From Pollenia angustigena (lineage: Eukaryota > Arthropoda > Insecta > Diptera > Polleniidae), in NCBI GenBank assembly GCA_930367215.1, contig OV884056.1:233731127-233795126 (forward strand): a stretch of 64,000 nucleotides of DNA. The letters run 5' to 3'. Below the pieces are notes generated by a model. That model made no database searches and was not told where the DNA came from. It worked only from the letters and a program-made list of their open reading frames with translations. Shown in pieces: positions 30,961-43,040 of the stretch (the first letter of the stretch is position 1; each line of letters starts with the position of its first letter). Position numbers and translations under genes: made by a program.

Positions 30961-32209
30961 ATTTTATTTTTACGAAAAAAATATATTTTTGGCTTCAATT
31001 TGATATAATAACTCCGAAACTACTGAGCGGATTGAAACGCAACATATAATCGGATAAAAGTTTATACAAGTATAAATTCTTCTAAATTTTTTTAAAAATA
31101 TTGGACTAACCCTTATATTATATTATTACATATTATGTGAAGAAACGTCTTAAAAATTTTATACTTTTACATTTAATTTAAAACAAACCTCTCAATAGAA
31201 TTCTAATCTTGACCATATTTGTATTACTGGAACCACAATTCATCCAAATTGCAAAGTGGGTTATATAGAATATAAATTTTTTTCGATTTTGCTGCCTTGT
31301 GTAATCCGTCTACTACTACAAAAGAACAAATATTAAAAAACAGTTTTAAGCTCTTAAAAAAGCATTTAAAAACATGAAAATAAGCTGTTAAAATTAAAAA
31401 AAGTAATTTAAATTTATTTTTAATTTCCACTTTATTTGTTTAATACGTTGTTACAGTAAATTTTAAATTGATGCAATAAATTTTCGAAAAGAAAACTATG
31501 TTTATTTGGAGTCAGCAAGTTCTTGTCAGAGAACGAATTTGTGCGATTGAAAAAAAATCGCGGTAAACGAACAGCAACAAATACACTCGCTTGCGGTCAT
31601 ACAATCAAACTTGCGCAACCGCAAACTTTCGCTGCTGGTTTGCAGTCACTCAAATAATGCACATCGTGCTTTGTTATTTATTAAATCGTTTAGCTTCGTT
31701 TGTCAATTAAGATGTTTGTGTGTTTGGTCCGACAATGATTGTTTCGGCAAAGAAAAAAAAAAAAATACAAGCAAAAAAGCCAGAAATCAAGCAATTATTA
31801 CTCATGTAGGCATTCAGCAGTTACTATGGGAACAAAAAAAGGAATCGAAACTAAACGCACATATGTAGGTACAAACAATTTCCATAGAAACAGAAGACTT
31901 TTTTATCGTCTTAAAAAGTACAGTACTGTATGTACAATGTATTTTTGTTATTGTTGTTTTTATTGTTGTTAATTTTAACAAAGCGTCTCAGCGAGTGGGC
32001 AAAGACTACTTGAATGCAAAAGTATAAGAATGTGTGCCTTTTGAATTTACACAATTGTGTTATATTGCGTGCGCAACAAAAATGCAAACAAAGCAAATTC
32101 AATAAAAAACGAACACAAGCAAAAATCAAATGTGTACGAAACGATGTAAAAATTACCAACGTTGCAGGCAAAGAGTGAATGTAAATTTGAGCGTATGAAT
32201 AAATCAAGA
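30961..32209. other. AT-rich DNA, no supported gene
   Basis: Several short frames (31224-31430 minus, 31611-31868 and 31739-31972 plus) have low-complexity translations and no domain. Overall slightly less repetitive to the eye than neighbouring regions, so unique sequence is possible. Confidence 0.45.
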
Positions 32210-32400
32210 AAAATAGTGATTTTGCAGTTCTCTGGTTCTTGTACATAGATAAAGTTCTTCCTACGTCTACAGATGTTAAGGGAGCATATTTAAAATTGAG
32301 TATTTGCTCTGAAGTATATTTTATACGATTGGACTTACAATTCCGCTTGCCTCCCAAAATATCCCCAATATCTTTAAGTACCGAAAATCCTTAATTTTTT
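32210..32400 (-). pseudogene. hAT C-terminal fragment, second hAT family
   Basis: The minus-strand frame ending in the 32210-32357 stretch reads ILNFKYAPLTSVDVGRTLSM followed by YKNQRTAK. The hAT-C domain of CGGBP1-like transposases reads KYAPxTSVDVERSFSxYK, so this is a short degraded piece of that domain. It differs from the hAT copies at 23285 and 36553. The remaining part of the 148-codon frame (31911-32209) is low-complexity and not considered coding. Confidence 0.6.
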
Positions 32401-33579
32401 AATAAAACTGATTTAAATTTTTTATTAATTTTGTCTCCTATATCCCCTGGAACACCGGACATTTTTCTTACGTTGTCTGTAACTATATTCACATGGAAGA
32501 CCAATAGGAATAGCTTACCCCATCAACAATAAACTTCAGTTTGTCAATAGTATGAAATGGGAATTTAGCACCTTATAACGTAACCTTGTTGAAAGATTTT
32601 TTGTTTCCAATTTTGTTAAAACTTCGTGTTGTTCAGTTTGTTATTTTTAAAATACTGATGATATTATACATAGCGGAGCTTATTTAACGATGTCCGTTAG
32701 TTTGTCCGTACGTGTGTTTGTTGAAATGGGTTTTCTAAAGAAGATATTTTTGTTGCGCATAGACCGGAATTGAAATTCGGTCAGATCGGTACACAAATAG
32801 CTGAGATAACTGCAATAAATTATGAATGCCTCTTATTTCCACACATAAATCTTTACTTTTTAAAGTCTGGTTATAATTTTAGAATTTTAGTTTTCGACTT
32901 TCACATAAAATAAACTTGGTGGAATGCACTGGTAGTGAAAATAACGAAATCGGTCTATAAATAAACTGGTTACAGACATTAACTACCTTATTTTACCAAA
33001 AATCATGGTTTTGGTACAGTAACGCCCATTCAATATGAGAGAGGAGAACTTAATTTTGTTCACATGTTTCGTATAATATATCCAAATCCGAAATTGATTT
33101 CTTAAGCTAAAATTAAAGCATGAAATTAATTGATTATGTAAGAAATGAAAAACAAATAAGACTATGACAATCTTTCTGCTACACATTCTTAAACTATTTT
33201 TTGGGATACAAATTCCCATAGTTCTTTCCGACATATCATTTTAACTGCAGGCCAAATATAAATAGCACAATCTGTAATGGTTACTTTTTCTTGACTCTTC
33301 TTGACAATTTAATGAAACTTTTTAAAATTCCGCTTTAGCTTGGCAAATTACATTTGTTCTTTATTCTTGGCACATACTAAAAAATCTTGACAATCAAGCC
33401 AAATCAGGCCCGTCTGGCAACCCTATTGTGAACATAAATAAATCATTTTATTAGTTTGGTATTTAGATTAAATTCGACCCAAAAATATTTTACTGCACAT
33501 TAAATTTTTTTCGAATCAGTTCACATTTGCCCAAGGCTCCTATCTATAAATAGCCTTAAATTCCTTTTAAATTTTAGCA
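32401..33579. other. AT-rich DNA with a weak mini-me-like remnant
   Basis: Around 32637-32840 the phrases GATGTCCGTTAGTTTGTCCG and CGGTCAGATCGG resemble the GTCY region of the mini-me-like repeats. The minus frame at 32983-33234 shows no domain. Confidence 0.4.
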
Positions 33580-33785
33580 TTAATAAGCAATTTTGCGACC
33601 GTCCCTAAATCACTTTAAGACAAAAAATCACATATATCTGGATTTATTCGGCGCAAATAATTCTTATATGAACTTAAACCTCTTAAGGTAACTTTGTACT
33701 TGTGCGCCCATGACTGCCCATCGTTTCCAAAAAAGGTAAAATCTCGAAGATTCGTCTGTAAATACTATGGTGTTTGGGCTTTGCC
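33580..33785 (-). pseudogene. Possible Tc1-like transposase fragment
   Basis: The minus strand reads NTIVFTDESSRFYLFWKRWA, which resembles the first catalytic-Asp block of Tc1-type transposases (VxFTDEStFxLF). The frame soon meets stops. No termini were found. A single motif only, so confidence is low. Confidence 0.35.
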
Positions 33786-34817
33786 GATTATAATTTTAGG
33801 ATTGTTTTTATTAAATGCAACTGCTATTTAAATGCTGAATATTTTGTTTTTAAATTAGCAATTTTTTAATTTTTTGGGGCATAATTTTAACAATTCTCAG
33901 GGCATATTTTCAAGTTTTAACTGCATATTTAATGCGCATAACACGCATTTTTAGAGCATATTTCTGATTTCCATGCTTATAACGCTCAGAAAATTTTTAA
34001 CTTCTAGCGCAAATTGTTTTCTGTTTTTTGCTGTTGTTGCATTAAAGCAAACAAAAACAGCTGTGTTTTGTGTGTAAATAATAACCGGAGCAAGTTTAAA
34101 TATTCACAAGTATGTTAAAAATAAGCATGCAAATATACCGAAAATAAAAACTTAATAGTATAAACGATTTATTTGAACAAATGATTATTACAAAACATGG
34201 GTTTTTTCAAGTTTTTAAATTGAAATTATCTGCGATTCATCGTTTTCGCTTTCATTAAAATACATTTATGAACTTTGAACTTGATCACAGTTTGAAGGCC
34301 AAAGGCCCATACATAATGTGCGAACTGTCATTTGCTTAACCCTTTGGCTACATCTTTTTATTTAAAAATTTTAAAAATACAATTTTTACAAATATTTAAT
34401 TCAATAAAGCCAAAATAAAAAAATAAAAAATTTTAAAAATTCAGAAAACTAAAAAGACTTACCATATGGCAACAATATTTTTTAATGTGTTAAAAAAAAT
34501 TTTTTCATGTTGTTTTAAAAATTCGTTTGGACTAGTGTAAAAATTTTTTGTCGTTTTAGTCATACTTTACAAATAAACTATAAAAAAATTAACTTCAAAT
34601 ATTTTTTTTTCATAACTGAAAAACTAAAACTAATAAATATTTTTGAAAGTCAATCAATATTTTTTACAGAAATCAAAACAAAACTTTAAAAATAGTAAAA
34701 TTCATTCAAAATAAATAACATAACTTTACAAAATTATATTATTTGATAAAATTGTGGTATTCTCTAAAACAATTTCGGTCCTTGTTTGGTATACACAAAT
34801 GCAAATTGCATTCTGAA
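33786..34817. other. AT-rich DNA, no gene seen
   Basis: No coding signal or clear repeat boundary. Confidence 0.5.
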
Positions 34818-35621
34818 CAGTGAAAGAAAAATGCTTCATCTATTTAATGAATCATTTTCATAAAATGTTCATTGGTGAAATGAAAATTTTCATTTTCTAA
34901 ATAGAATTTCATAGTTATAATGAAGTATTTTCGTTAAAATCGCTTCATTGGATATCGTAATTACGTTAAAAATTTTCATTGGATATATGAAAACTAAAGT
35001 TTGTCCAAGTTAAACAAATTAATACAAAATTATAGTTTCCTTAAAAATGTTTAATTGTTAATTGAAAAATGTAAGATTTAATTATTTCATACATCTAATG
35101 TAATATGCCATTAAATTTATGAAATCAAAAATTTTTCTAATCTCATATTTACCCTCTTAAGCAGTGTAGTTTCTGGATAAAAAAAACTATGTTTTTAGTC
35201 AATTAAGAGCGTAAATATTAGATTAAATTGTCCATAACAACAATAACAACGTTGATTGAAAGTTTTTGTTTCATTACTATAATGACATTTTTCATTGTCA
35301 TAATGAAAATTTAAATTTATGAAAGCATTATTAAAATATTAAACATTTTTTTAAGAAAACTATAATTTTGTATTAATTTAAGAATATAGTTATGATTGTA
35401 TATTGTTTTTATGTTCCCAATTAAAATTTTTTGTTTAACTTGGACCAACTTTAGTTTTCATATATCCAATGAAAATTTTTAACGTTATTACAAAATCCAA
35501 TGAAGCGATTTTAACGAAAATACTTCATTTTAACTATGAAATTCCATTCAGACAATGAAAATTTTCATTTACCAAAGGAAATTTTTTTATGAAAATGATT
35601 CATTTCATTTTTCTTTCAGTG
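34818..35621. mobile_element. CACTG-type foldback element, copy A
   Basis: Ends CAGTGAAAGAAAAATG (34818; C>G variant of the CACTG end) and CATTTTTCTTTCAGTG (35621). Arms of about 300 bp are inverted copies rich in AATGAAAATTTTCATT words. The centre (35155-35240) is AATCTCATATTTACCCTCTTAA ... TTAAGAGCGTAAATATTAGATT, which also occurs next to both SINEs at 8866-8930 and 36470-36545. No protein. EnSpm/CACTA is suggested by the termini and by the 2-bp duplication of copy B. Confidence 0.68.
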
Positions 35622-35715
35622 TATAAAGATTCTATATAACGAAAGTAGAAAATCTAGCTTATCAACTCCGCCCATACTTTTGTTATACGCTGAAATTATA
35701 TGTGGTTGAGGTATT

Positions 35716-36154
35716 TCAATTTGTTCTTTTTTCAGCGCAGAATCTTTTCACTGTATTTAATGGTTCATCACCATATATTGAAAACACGACTTGAACTATA
35801 CCTCCGTCTAGCCATCTGATAACATATATCTGGTTTTCTTTTTCCACACGGAAATCATAACTGCCTCTTCCCTCTTTTTCAGACTTCAGTGGCAACTTAT
35901 TTATTCTATTGGCTCTTATGGTTCCGGTAGACCATATTTTCTTTTCGCTTAGTAAAAGAATTAAATTATGAGTTGAGAAATAGTTGTCGAAAAACAATTT
36001 GAAGTTTTTATTTTCTGGAAAAAAAAAAATGGATTACAATATCGGAGTAAAATCCTAATTGCGCACAACGTATCATTGTATTTTTTCCCTGGTAAATCTC
36101 AATGTCGTTCAAAATTCCGTTTGAACTACATAAACAGAAAACTTTTATGCCCCA
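35716..36154 (-). pseudogene. piggyBac transposase, middle/C-terminal block
   Basis: From 36154 downwards: GIKVFCLCSSNGILNDIEIY, QGKNTMIRCAQLGFYSDIVI, then (after a small frame slip) NKNFKLFFDNYFSTHNL, EKKIWSTGTIRANRI, KGRGSYDFRVEKENQIYVIR and IYGDEPLNTVKRFCAEK. These match the DDE domain of PGBD-like transposases; the Asp in FFDNYF is one of the conserved catalytic acids. The last 93 codons are open. Confidence 0.82.
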
Positions 36155-36345
36155 CACTGAAAGAATTTTTTTTACAATACCAATCTATTTTGACATTAAT
36201 CCCATGAAAAATTGCATTAAAAAGGAACCTATGCAGCGCTTCGTTGGATCAATGAAACCTGTTTCATTAAAATGTATTTAATGAAACATTACATTCGATC
36301 TATGAATATAATTCATTGGATGAATACTTTCAATAAAGTAAACAA

Positions 36346-36469
36346 ATTTTTTTTTATTTTTTTATTTTTTTTTTATTTTATTTTTTATTTTTTTTTTCTG
36401 TCTATGGCGGGAATCGATCAACCTCGGTGCTGATAGACTAGCTCACTACCAACTAGCCTACCGGGGCAG
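36346..36469 (-). repeat. tRNA-derived SINE, minus strand
   Basis: The head at 36469-36404 is near-identical to the SINE at 8793-8862 (A-box TAGTTGGTAGTGAGC; B-box region shortened by loss of GCGC, reading GGTTGATCGATTCCC). The A-rich tail runs to about 36346. It lies in the CACTG element beside the conserved TTAAGAGCGTAAATATGAGA module. Confidence 0.7.
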
Positions 36470-36893
36470 TGTAGTTTTTGGATAAAAAAAACTATGTTTT
36501 TTACTCAATTTAAGAGCGTAAATATGAGATTGAATTGTCCACAACAACAATACAGGCGCGGATCCAGCTTGATCCTTACGGGGGGAAATTTTGTATGATA
36601 CAAAAAAGTAAAAAATTTGTATTTAAAAGTTTATTTAAAATAATGGCCCATATTCATAGTTAAAAATAAAGTCGACTTCAATGTTATGGAAAACCATTTA
36701 AAGCCGGTTTTAACTAAAAGTCAATTTTATTTTTGACTATGAATATGTGCCAATATGTGTGTATATTATATTAAAAAAAAACTCAACAAAAAGGTTAAAT
36801 AAAATATAAGATCAGTTCAATATACATTAATCTTTTTAAATAAGCAATTTATGATTTCCTTGTGAGGAAAATTTAGACAGTTACCGTCTAAAT

Positions 36894-37211
36894 TTAATCT
36901 TCTGTCATTGTTGATCTGAGCCATGTTTTTATTCGACGAAGGGTAGGAAATGACCTCCGGCTCGTAGCATTACTGACGAGCATTGAAACGAAAATTTGAA
37001 ATATTTTTCTTAGATTTGGGTTGATATCTTCATCACAGTTAATTAAAGCATCTACAACGTTATCTGATAGATCAGGCTCAAGTTTAGATGTTAGTAGGTG
37101 TTTATTTTTTTTATCAAATATAATCAGCTCATCAGCTAGTTGTGGTTTTAAAAGTTTTGTATCTGTATATGACTTGATTACACATTGAGGTAGAAGTTTA
37201 ACTATGTTCAA
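36894..37211 (-). pseudogene. hAT transposase C-terminal domain
   Basis: 105 open codons ending in RRSFPTLRRIKTWLRSTMTED, the hAT dimerisation signature, preceded by INPNLRKIFQIFVSMLVSNA. Near-identical to the plus-strand copy at 26641-27027, which keeps about 20 more C-terminal codons. Confidence 0.82.
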
Positions 37212-37703
37212 TACATTTAGGATATCTATTGGAAAAGGTGTTTTGAGATCTTCTAAAATAAATTCATTAAGAGGAATGTAACCTACAACTCGGTAGTAAT
37301 CTTCAACATTTTAGATGTGATTATTTCGTTCAAATCTTGTCTTTTCGATTGGAACCTCGATTTGAACGCAAATAACTTTAAATTTTTCAAAAACCGCTTT
37401 GAATTGTTTTGATAAGGCTTGATCCTTTTTGCAGATCTATATCTTCCTTTTATAAAATGATACTAAGTGGCTGTGTTACAATAAGTATCACACTTACTGA
37501 CTGTTTTTAGAAAACGTAAGCAAGTGAGTGAGTGAGAAATTATATTAAAAACAAAAACAAATTTTCGTATTTTATTGTTGTTTTCAATATAATTTCTCAC
37601 TCACTCACTGTCTTACGTTTTCTAAAAACAGGCAGTTAATATGTATATTCCGTAAATAAATTCAAAAGTACTAAGTAAGTTCCTTAATATAAAGGTAGAG
37701 ATA

Positions 37704-38310
37704 CTACTGAGATGTTTTTTCTACAGCTTCTACTATATTATGTACACTTGTTGCAAAGTGTAAAATTGAGGCGTGACGGTCCACCCATCTTGTCTCGCAT
37801 AATTTAAAGAGTTTGGCTCCCAAATACTTTGCTAAAACTGCGTTTCGCTTGGGATGATTATATTTAAAAAATGTTGTCGTTTCTTTATCAAATGATACAA
37901 CTTTTTGTTTTAATGGCACTTAATTGCTTTTAGAAATTGAGTTGTTTGATTTATGGGAATTGTAAGGCATTTGTTTCGCACTTATCGCGGTTTCTAGGAC
38001 TTTTTAACAACTCCATTTTCTGCTGACATCAGAAGACACCCATCTGTTCCATCTCCTACATAATTTTTTAGGTGAAGTCTAAAATTTGTCAAAGCTTTAA
38101 GAACTATTGAAGATAGTGCCTTCTCATCAATAGACACATCAACGTCATCAATATTCTTTGAAGCCTCTTCAAATGCGTTTACAATAAAGCCAATAAATTC
38201 TTCCTTAAAAAACTTTTTTTTGCTTGTTGAAATATCTTTAAGATAAGGAAATCTGGCTTTTCCCCGACAAATCAGTACTTTCGTCAAAAATTATCGAATA
38301 GAATTTCGAT
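37704..38310 (-). pseudogene. hAT transposase catalytic region, broken
   Basis: From 38310 downwards: YSIIFDESTDLSGK (DESTD is the first catalytic-Asp motif of hAT transposases), then FPYLKDISTSKKKFFKEEFI, NYVGDGTDGCLLMSAENGVV (DUF4371-like block), and after stops SFDKETTTFFKYNHPKRNAV, LFKLCETRWVDRHASILHF. CxxRWxxR is typical of this hAT group. Stops and shifts at about 37920-37994 and near 38287 break the gene. Confidence 0.78.
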
Positions 38311-38354
38311 TCATATAACACATACACACATAAATATTGCATTTACTAAGGCTT

Positions 38355-39411
38355 CCCAGCGGGAAAACTCAGAAGACCTTCTTACTTCAGGTCTTTTAAG
38401 GCCTGCTTAAAAAATGTTTTGATTTAATTACTATTTTTACGTAACTGCTAAAGAATGCCTTATAGAAGGCCTCGGCTCTTTGGTATAAAAGAAGCGAGAA
38501 AAGAAGGAGTAACACTTTTTGTTTTGTTTTTTTTTTTGCACAAGCAAAAGCAAAAGAGTTCAGGTCCCTTTACAAAAACAAAGTAACATATGTTGTAAAT
38601 CATTTTAGTTGAAGTTGAAAAGAGAAAGAGTAAAATTTTTTGTTTTGTTTTTTTCGCCAAAGCGAAGCAATTCAGATCCCGTTATAAACACAAAGTAACA
38701 AAGTAGGTACATATTAAAATACAAAATAAAAACAATAATGTAAATCATTTTAGTTGAGTTTTGTTCATTAAGGAAGATAGGTACTTGTGCTTAAAAGCTT
38801 TTTTTTTATTATATACATACTTTTATTTACAATCTATTTAACAATATTTAGCAAATCTGATTATTTCAATAAAAATATAGGTACCTATCACATGTGTTAT
38901 TAAACTACAATAAGTTTAATAAAATATATAAACATACGTTTGTATACATATATAAGAAGTTAAGTGTTCATTTTCTATATTGAAGATCTGATATGTACAT
39001 AAAACCTATTCAGTCTTCTAATTTCATTTGTAAGGAAATATTCCTTAATGATTTAGACTGATAGCCCTTCAATATGACCTTTAATGCATTTGTAGAAGGA
39101 TGGTCTGAAAGGCCTTTTAAGAGCCATTAATTGAAAGGCCTTTAACCATACCTTTCTTAAAAACGCTTCAAGATAACCTTTTTGCTAAGGCCTTTTGACA
39201 GTCATTCTCTGGAAAGCCTTCTAAGAGCCATTTATTTGAAGGCCTTTAAGAAGCTCTGGGGAAGAAAGGCAAGGGGAAGGCCTTCTCCGCAATGACAACG
39301 CGTGTAAAAAAGATATGAGTATGGAATGGAGCGAGAAGGCCTTGTTTATCCAAAAGAAGGGGTACAGAGGCCTTCTGGAAGGCCTCCGTACTCCTTCTTT
39401 TTCCCGCTGGG
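38355..39411. mobile_element. TIR element, ends CCCAGCGGGAAAA, 2-bp TSD TT, AAGGCCTT-rich
   Basis: Left CCCAGCGGGAAAACTC (38355), right TTTTTCCCGCTGGG (39411), TT on both sides. About ten AAGGCCTT-like words lie near 38395-38470 and 39100-39385, towards both ends, probably transposase-binding or structural repeats. The middle (38500-39040) is AT-rich. The minus frames at 38460-38660 and 39221-39442 translate these repeats and are not called. It shares the CCCAGC start and 2-bp duplication with the element at 8405-9408. Confidence 0.72.
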
Positions 39412-40236
39412 TTATTAATAACTCAACTGCACGCATTATCAAGTCAAACGTTTAGTCTTTGGATATAGGTGGCACCTGCTGCGATTGAATGTAGAATAAT
39501 AAGTATTTGAATACGGTAAACTAGACGTTTCATTGGAAATATCTAATAAATATCTATTAGGATTAAGATTTGGATACTTATTGAAAATTTCGTTAGAGAT
39601 TCAATAACAAAAAAAAACAAAAAAAAACCTTGCTGGGGTTTTCAAAAATTTTGTACATTTAAAAAAAATATTATTATTGGGAATTCTTGTATTATCGAAA
39701 TAAACTAAGCATATTTTTATAATTTAGGGGGGGGGGGGAATTTCCTTATTCCCCCCCTTGAATCCGCGCCTGCAACAATAACAACATTGATTGAAAGTTT
39801 TTGTTTCATTGTCATAATGAAAATTTAAATTTATTGAAATATATTGATTTTATAAAAAAAATTTTTGATTTCATAAGTTTAATGGCATATTACATTAGAT
39901 GTTTTAAATAATTAAATCATACATTTTTTGATTAACAATTAAACATTTTGTTAAGGAAACTATAACTTTGTATTAATTTATGAATATAGTTATGTTTGTA
40001 TATTGTCTTTTTATGATCCCACTTAAAATTTTTTGTTTTACTTGGACAAACTTAAATTTTCATATATCCAATGAAAATTTTTAACATAATTACGAAATCC
40101 AATGAAGCGATTTTAGCGAAAATAATTCATTATAACTATGAAATTCCATTTAGATAATGAAAATTTTCATTTACCAAATGAAAATTTTTTTTATGAAAAG
40201 GATTCATTAAATATATGAAGCATTTTTCTTTCAGTG

Positions 40237-41000
40237 CACTTAATGGGCTTTTTAGGAATATATTGTCTTAGTGCTGTTTTTCCTTTAAAAGGAATCATCA
40301 TTTCATCGATGCAAAGGTTTTCTTCTTTTAAAAGAGTATAGGACTTTTTTAAAGGTCGGACTTTATAGAGTTTATCATCTGCTACTTCACTAAGTGTAAG
40401 TTTTATACTGTTAAGAATAGAATGAAATCGACTTTTTGCTATACTTTCGGAAAAACTTGGAATATCCAATTGATCCAGTCATTATCTCTAAAGCAGGAAT
40501 TTTTAAAAACTCTTCTCGTGTAAGATTGATCGACGTTCCGGTTTTCATCATAGTTGATTGGTTTGTAGATTGAACAACTGGGTCAATAAATTATTCTGTG
40601 TAATATTCCAAAAAATATTTCACAGGAACTTTTCGCGATGGGTAGAGTGCTCACAGCTAAATGGCGTGTGGTCCTGGGACACTTCCTCCATCGAAAGTCA
40701 TTAAATTATTTTAGCAACATATTTAGATTTTGGATTTTTAACAGGTATTTCTACGATTTCATTATTGTTAACATTAACTTCGTAGTTCTCCCCTTGTAAT
40801 ATTTCTTGCCTTATGAAAGAATCATTTTGATCAAAAGTGTCTATTAAATCTTGTAAAACATTTGTTTCCTCTAAATCTTCTATATCTGAGTGTACAAAAT
40901 TTATCAAGATTTTTCCGATTTCACTATCTTTTATACGTCTTGTCATGTTGGCAAATAAAATTCGGCTGCAAGCCTGCATAATATTTTAATCTAGGCAAAG
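40237..41000 (-). pseudogene. piggyBac transposase N-terminal and middle blocks
   Basis: N-terminal frame 40944-40701 starts MTRRIKDSEIGKILINF and is Asp/Glu-rich as usual for piggyBac N-termini. A degraded gap follows to about 40470. The 40469-40237 block includes FHSILNSIKLTLSEVADDKL, EENLCIDEMMIPFKGKTALR and QYIPKKPIK; the CIDEMM Asp is the first catalytic acid. The ATG at 40944-40946 is a plausible start, though a longer open frame extends to 40979. Confidence 0.78.
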
Positions 41001-42199
41001 CATTCATTTTTGGGAAAACTTGAAAACTTTGCAAATGCATATTTTTCATGAAAAAAGCATTAAAAACTTGCCCTGGTAATAACTTTAATAAATTAAATTC
41101 TTTGTGAAAATATTCTTTTTTATTAACACGCAATTTAAAGAAAACATATTGTATTAATAACATTTATAGTTTTCGTTAACAATTCCGCATTAAATCTTTT
41201 TGTTAAATTTTTTATTATATATATCGTAGATATGTATTTATTTATACAGAAATTACATACATACGAAATTTTAAGCTGGCTAGCAAACTTTACTCCAGAA
41301 AATGTGGTTTCAGTAAAAACCACCAGTATAGAATAGCTTTTATTAAAAAGGTTTCCAAATGAAAGTGCAAATTATGACACCATAAATAACGAGTTTCGAG
41401 CTTTGGCGGATATAGATGTTTAACAAAATGAAACATGAATTAGATCAGTTACTTTTTGTTGTATTAAATTTTTGTTTATAAAATTAGTACATAAAAAAAT
41501 TATAAATGAAATGATTTGGTACTATTGGGATCGAAAAAGTACGATTTTAAAAGTTTGTTAATACGATATTGGTTTTCTCATTTATCATCCCTGAAGTTGT
41601 ACTTTGTAATTTTACTCTCAAAGTGGCACATTTAGGATTGTTTTGAGTACCTTTGATTGTTATCCGTACTTGAATTTTTGAGTACGAGTCGTACTTAAAG
41701 TAAGTATAAAATGGTAATTTATCGTACAGATGCTGTCTGAATATTGATAACCATTCTATTCTAACCCACTTATCTAATCGCGCCAACTTTTCTACTAATG
41801 TTGCGTATGGATCACCAAGCTTTATGTACCAACTTTGGAAACTTTAGCTACAACCGTTCTCGAGATATACAGAAATGTCTTTGCGCTTGTATGTGAAGTG
41901 CCACGCCCATTTATCCACTCCAACTTTCTTTTTGGCAGATGTTGCGTATCGATAACCCAGCTATTTGTAAAAAATTTAGAGAAATTTTATTTTGTATTTA
42001 GTAAGATGAATAACTATGATACGAAAGCAACAAACACTCAATATTTAAGAAACGGGAAAGATTAAACTTCGCTTTACCAAAGGGTTTTATGTACATGGCT
42101 TACCAATACCCACTCGGGTGGTACTGTACTTCTGCACGTATGTTTATATGCAACAAACAAGTGTTTGACAAACATGTTTAAACTTTTTTGTTTAAAATT
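41001..42199. other. AT-rich DNA between the two piggyBac relics
   Basis: No supported gene. At 41785-41965 a diverged relative of the palindrome arms at 29000-29080 is recognisable (CCAACTTTGGAAACTTTAGC, CGTTCTCGAGATATACAG, GCCACGCCCATTT). 41380-41760 has GTAC-containing words like those near the ends of the element at 10261-11372. The frames in this stretch have no domain. Confidence 0.45.
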
Positions 42200-43040
42200 A
42201 ATTTTTTTAATTTAATTTTTTCAATGAGCAAAAAAACTCCTAATGTTTATTGTGAGATTTGCAAACAAAAAGGGCGAAGCTGTGTACAACAAATGGAACT
42301 CTGAAAACCCAAAGAATCGAAGAATTTGGAAACCAATTACAGCTAAGGAGTTATTAGGATTTTTTGGAATTTTGCTTATAATGGGTGCCCATAATTCTTC
42401 GGAGGAAACACTCACAGAGCTGTGGAGAAAAAATTCATATCCAATATACATATGCCTTTCAAGACAGCTAAATATGGAATCAAAGTCTGGTGGGCAATTT
42501 TTTTAGAAAGCTTTCATTTGCCAAACAGCTGGCCGCTTGGAAATAATCCGTCGTAGGAACATTAAAACAACAAAAGATATGTTCCTAAATAATTTAAACC
42601 GTCCCGAAGCCGCAAAGTTGCATCTAGTGTATTTGGTTTTTCCGAAGAAGTAACATTAGTGTCCAATGTTCCTGTCAACAATAAATCAGTCGTGCTATTG
42701 TCAACAATGCACAAAGCTAAAACTATGTCTGGTCCACAAAATAAACCAGAGATAATTTTATATTATAGTGAAACTAAGGGTGGTGTGGACACGATGGATA
42801 AGATCTTGTCACAGTATTCTACAAAATAAGCAACATTTCGGTGGCCATTGCGAGTTATCTACAACATTTTGGATGTAGCCACTCTTGTCTTATTTATAAT
42901 ATACAAGAAGAACATTGGGGAAAAATCTGTGAGGCAATCGCAGCGAAAGCATTTTATTGAGATGCTTGGCGAAGACTTATGTCGTCCGTTAATATTTACC
43001 AGTACCCATGTTCTGTAACTATAGTGAGAACTTCTCGCAT
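42200..43040 (+). pseudogene. piggyBac transposase relic 2, plus strand
   Basis: The first block, 42243-42506, has NKKGEAVYNKWNSENPKNRR, WKPITAKELLGFFGILLIMG and LWRKNSYPIY. After a gap and stops, VFGFSEEVTLVSNVPVNNKS, VVLLSTMHKAKTMSGP, EIILYYSETKGGVDTMDKIL, WPLRVIYNILDVA and HFIEMLGEDLCRPL follow to about 42980. GGVDTMD holds the last conserved Asp. The segment between the blocks, with the FDNYF and CIDE motifs, is missing, so this is an internally deleted copy. It complements relic 1 and belongs to a similar but not identical family member. Confidence 0.82.

Larger units (their letters stand above)
36553..39772 (-). mobile_element. hAT transposon, complete ends, 8-bp TSD CAACAATA
   Basis: Termini CAGGCGCGGATCCAGC (36553) and TTGAATCCGCGCCTG (39772). 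CAACAATA occurs at 36545-36552 and 39773-39780. The transposase is on the minus strand with blocks at about 38310-37994, 37919-37704 and 37211-36894, separated by stops and frame slips, so it is inactive. G-runs beside each end (GGGGGGAAATT at 36580, reversed at 39727) are subterminal. A CCCAGC element sits at 38355-39411. Confidence 0.86.
36155..40236. mobile_element. CACTG-type foldback element, copy B, 2-bp TSD CA, holding SINE and hAT
   Basis: Ends CACTGAAAGAA (36155) and TTCTTTCAGTG (40236); CA stands on both sides (36153-36154, 40237-40238) within the piggyBac frame. Its arms match copy A. Its own unique length is about 0.85 kb; the rest is the hAT at 36553-39772 with its duplication and a SINE at 36346-36469. 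Confidence 0.75.
35700..41000 (-). mobile_element. piggyBac relic 1, minus strand, split by copy B of the CACTG element
   Basis: Transposase blocks lie on the minus strand: N-terminal part near 40944-40701, middle 40469-40237, then the 36155-40236 insertion, then the C-terminal part 36154-35716. Taking out the insertion with one CA copy restores the codons of PIKWG, which fits the family. The TTAA termini were not identified. Confidence 0.8.

Noticed and set aside
31911..32209. N-terminal two thirds of a 148-codon minus frame as a gene
   Set aside because: Only the hAT-C block at 32210-32357 is recognisable; the rest is low complexity.
34818..35621. 8-bp TSD around CACTG copy A
   Set aside because: Flanks do not match at any length I tried; only copy B shows a duplication (CA).
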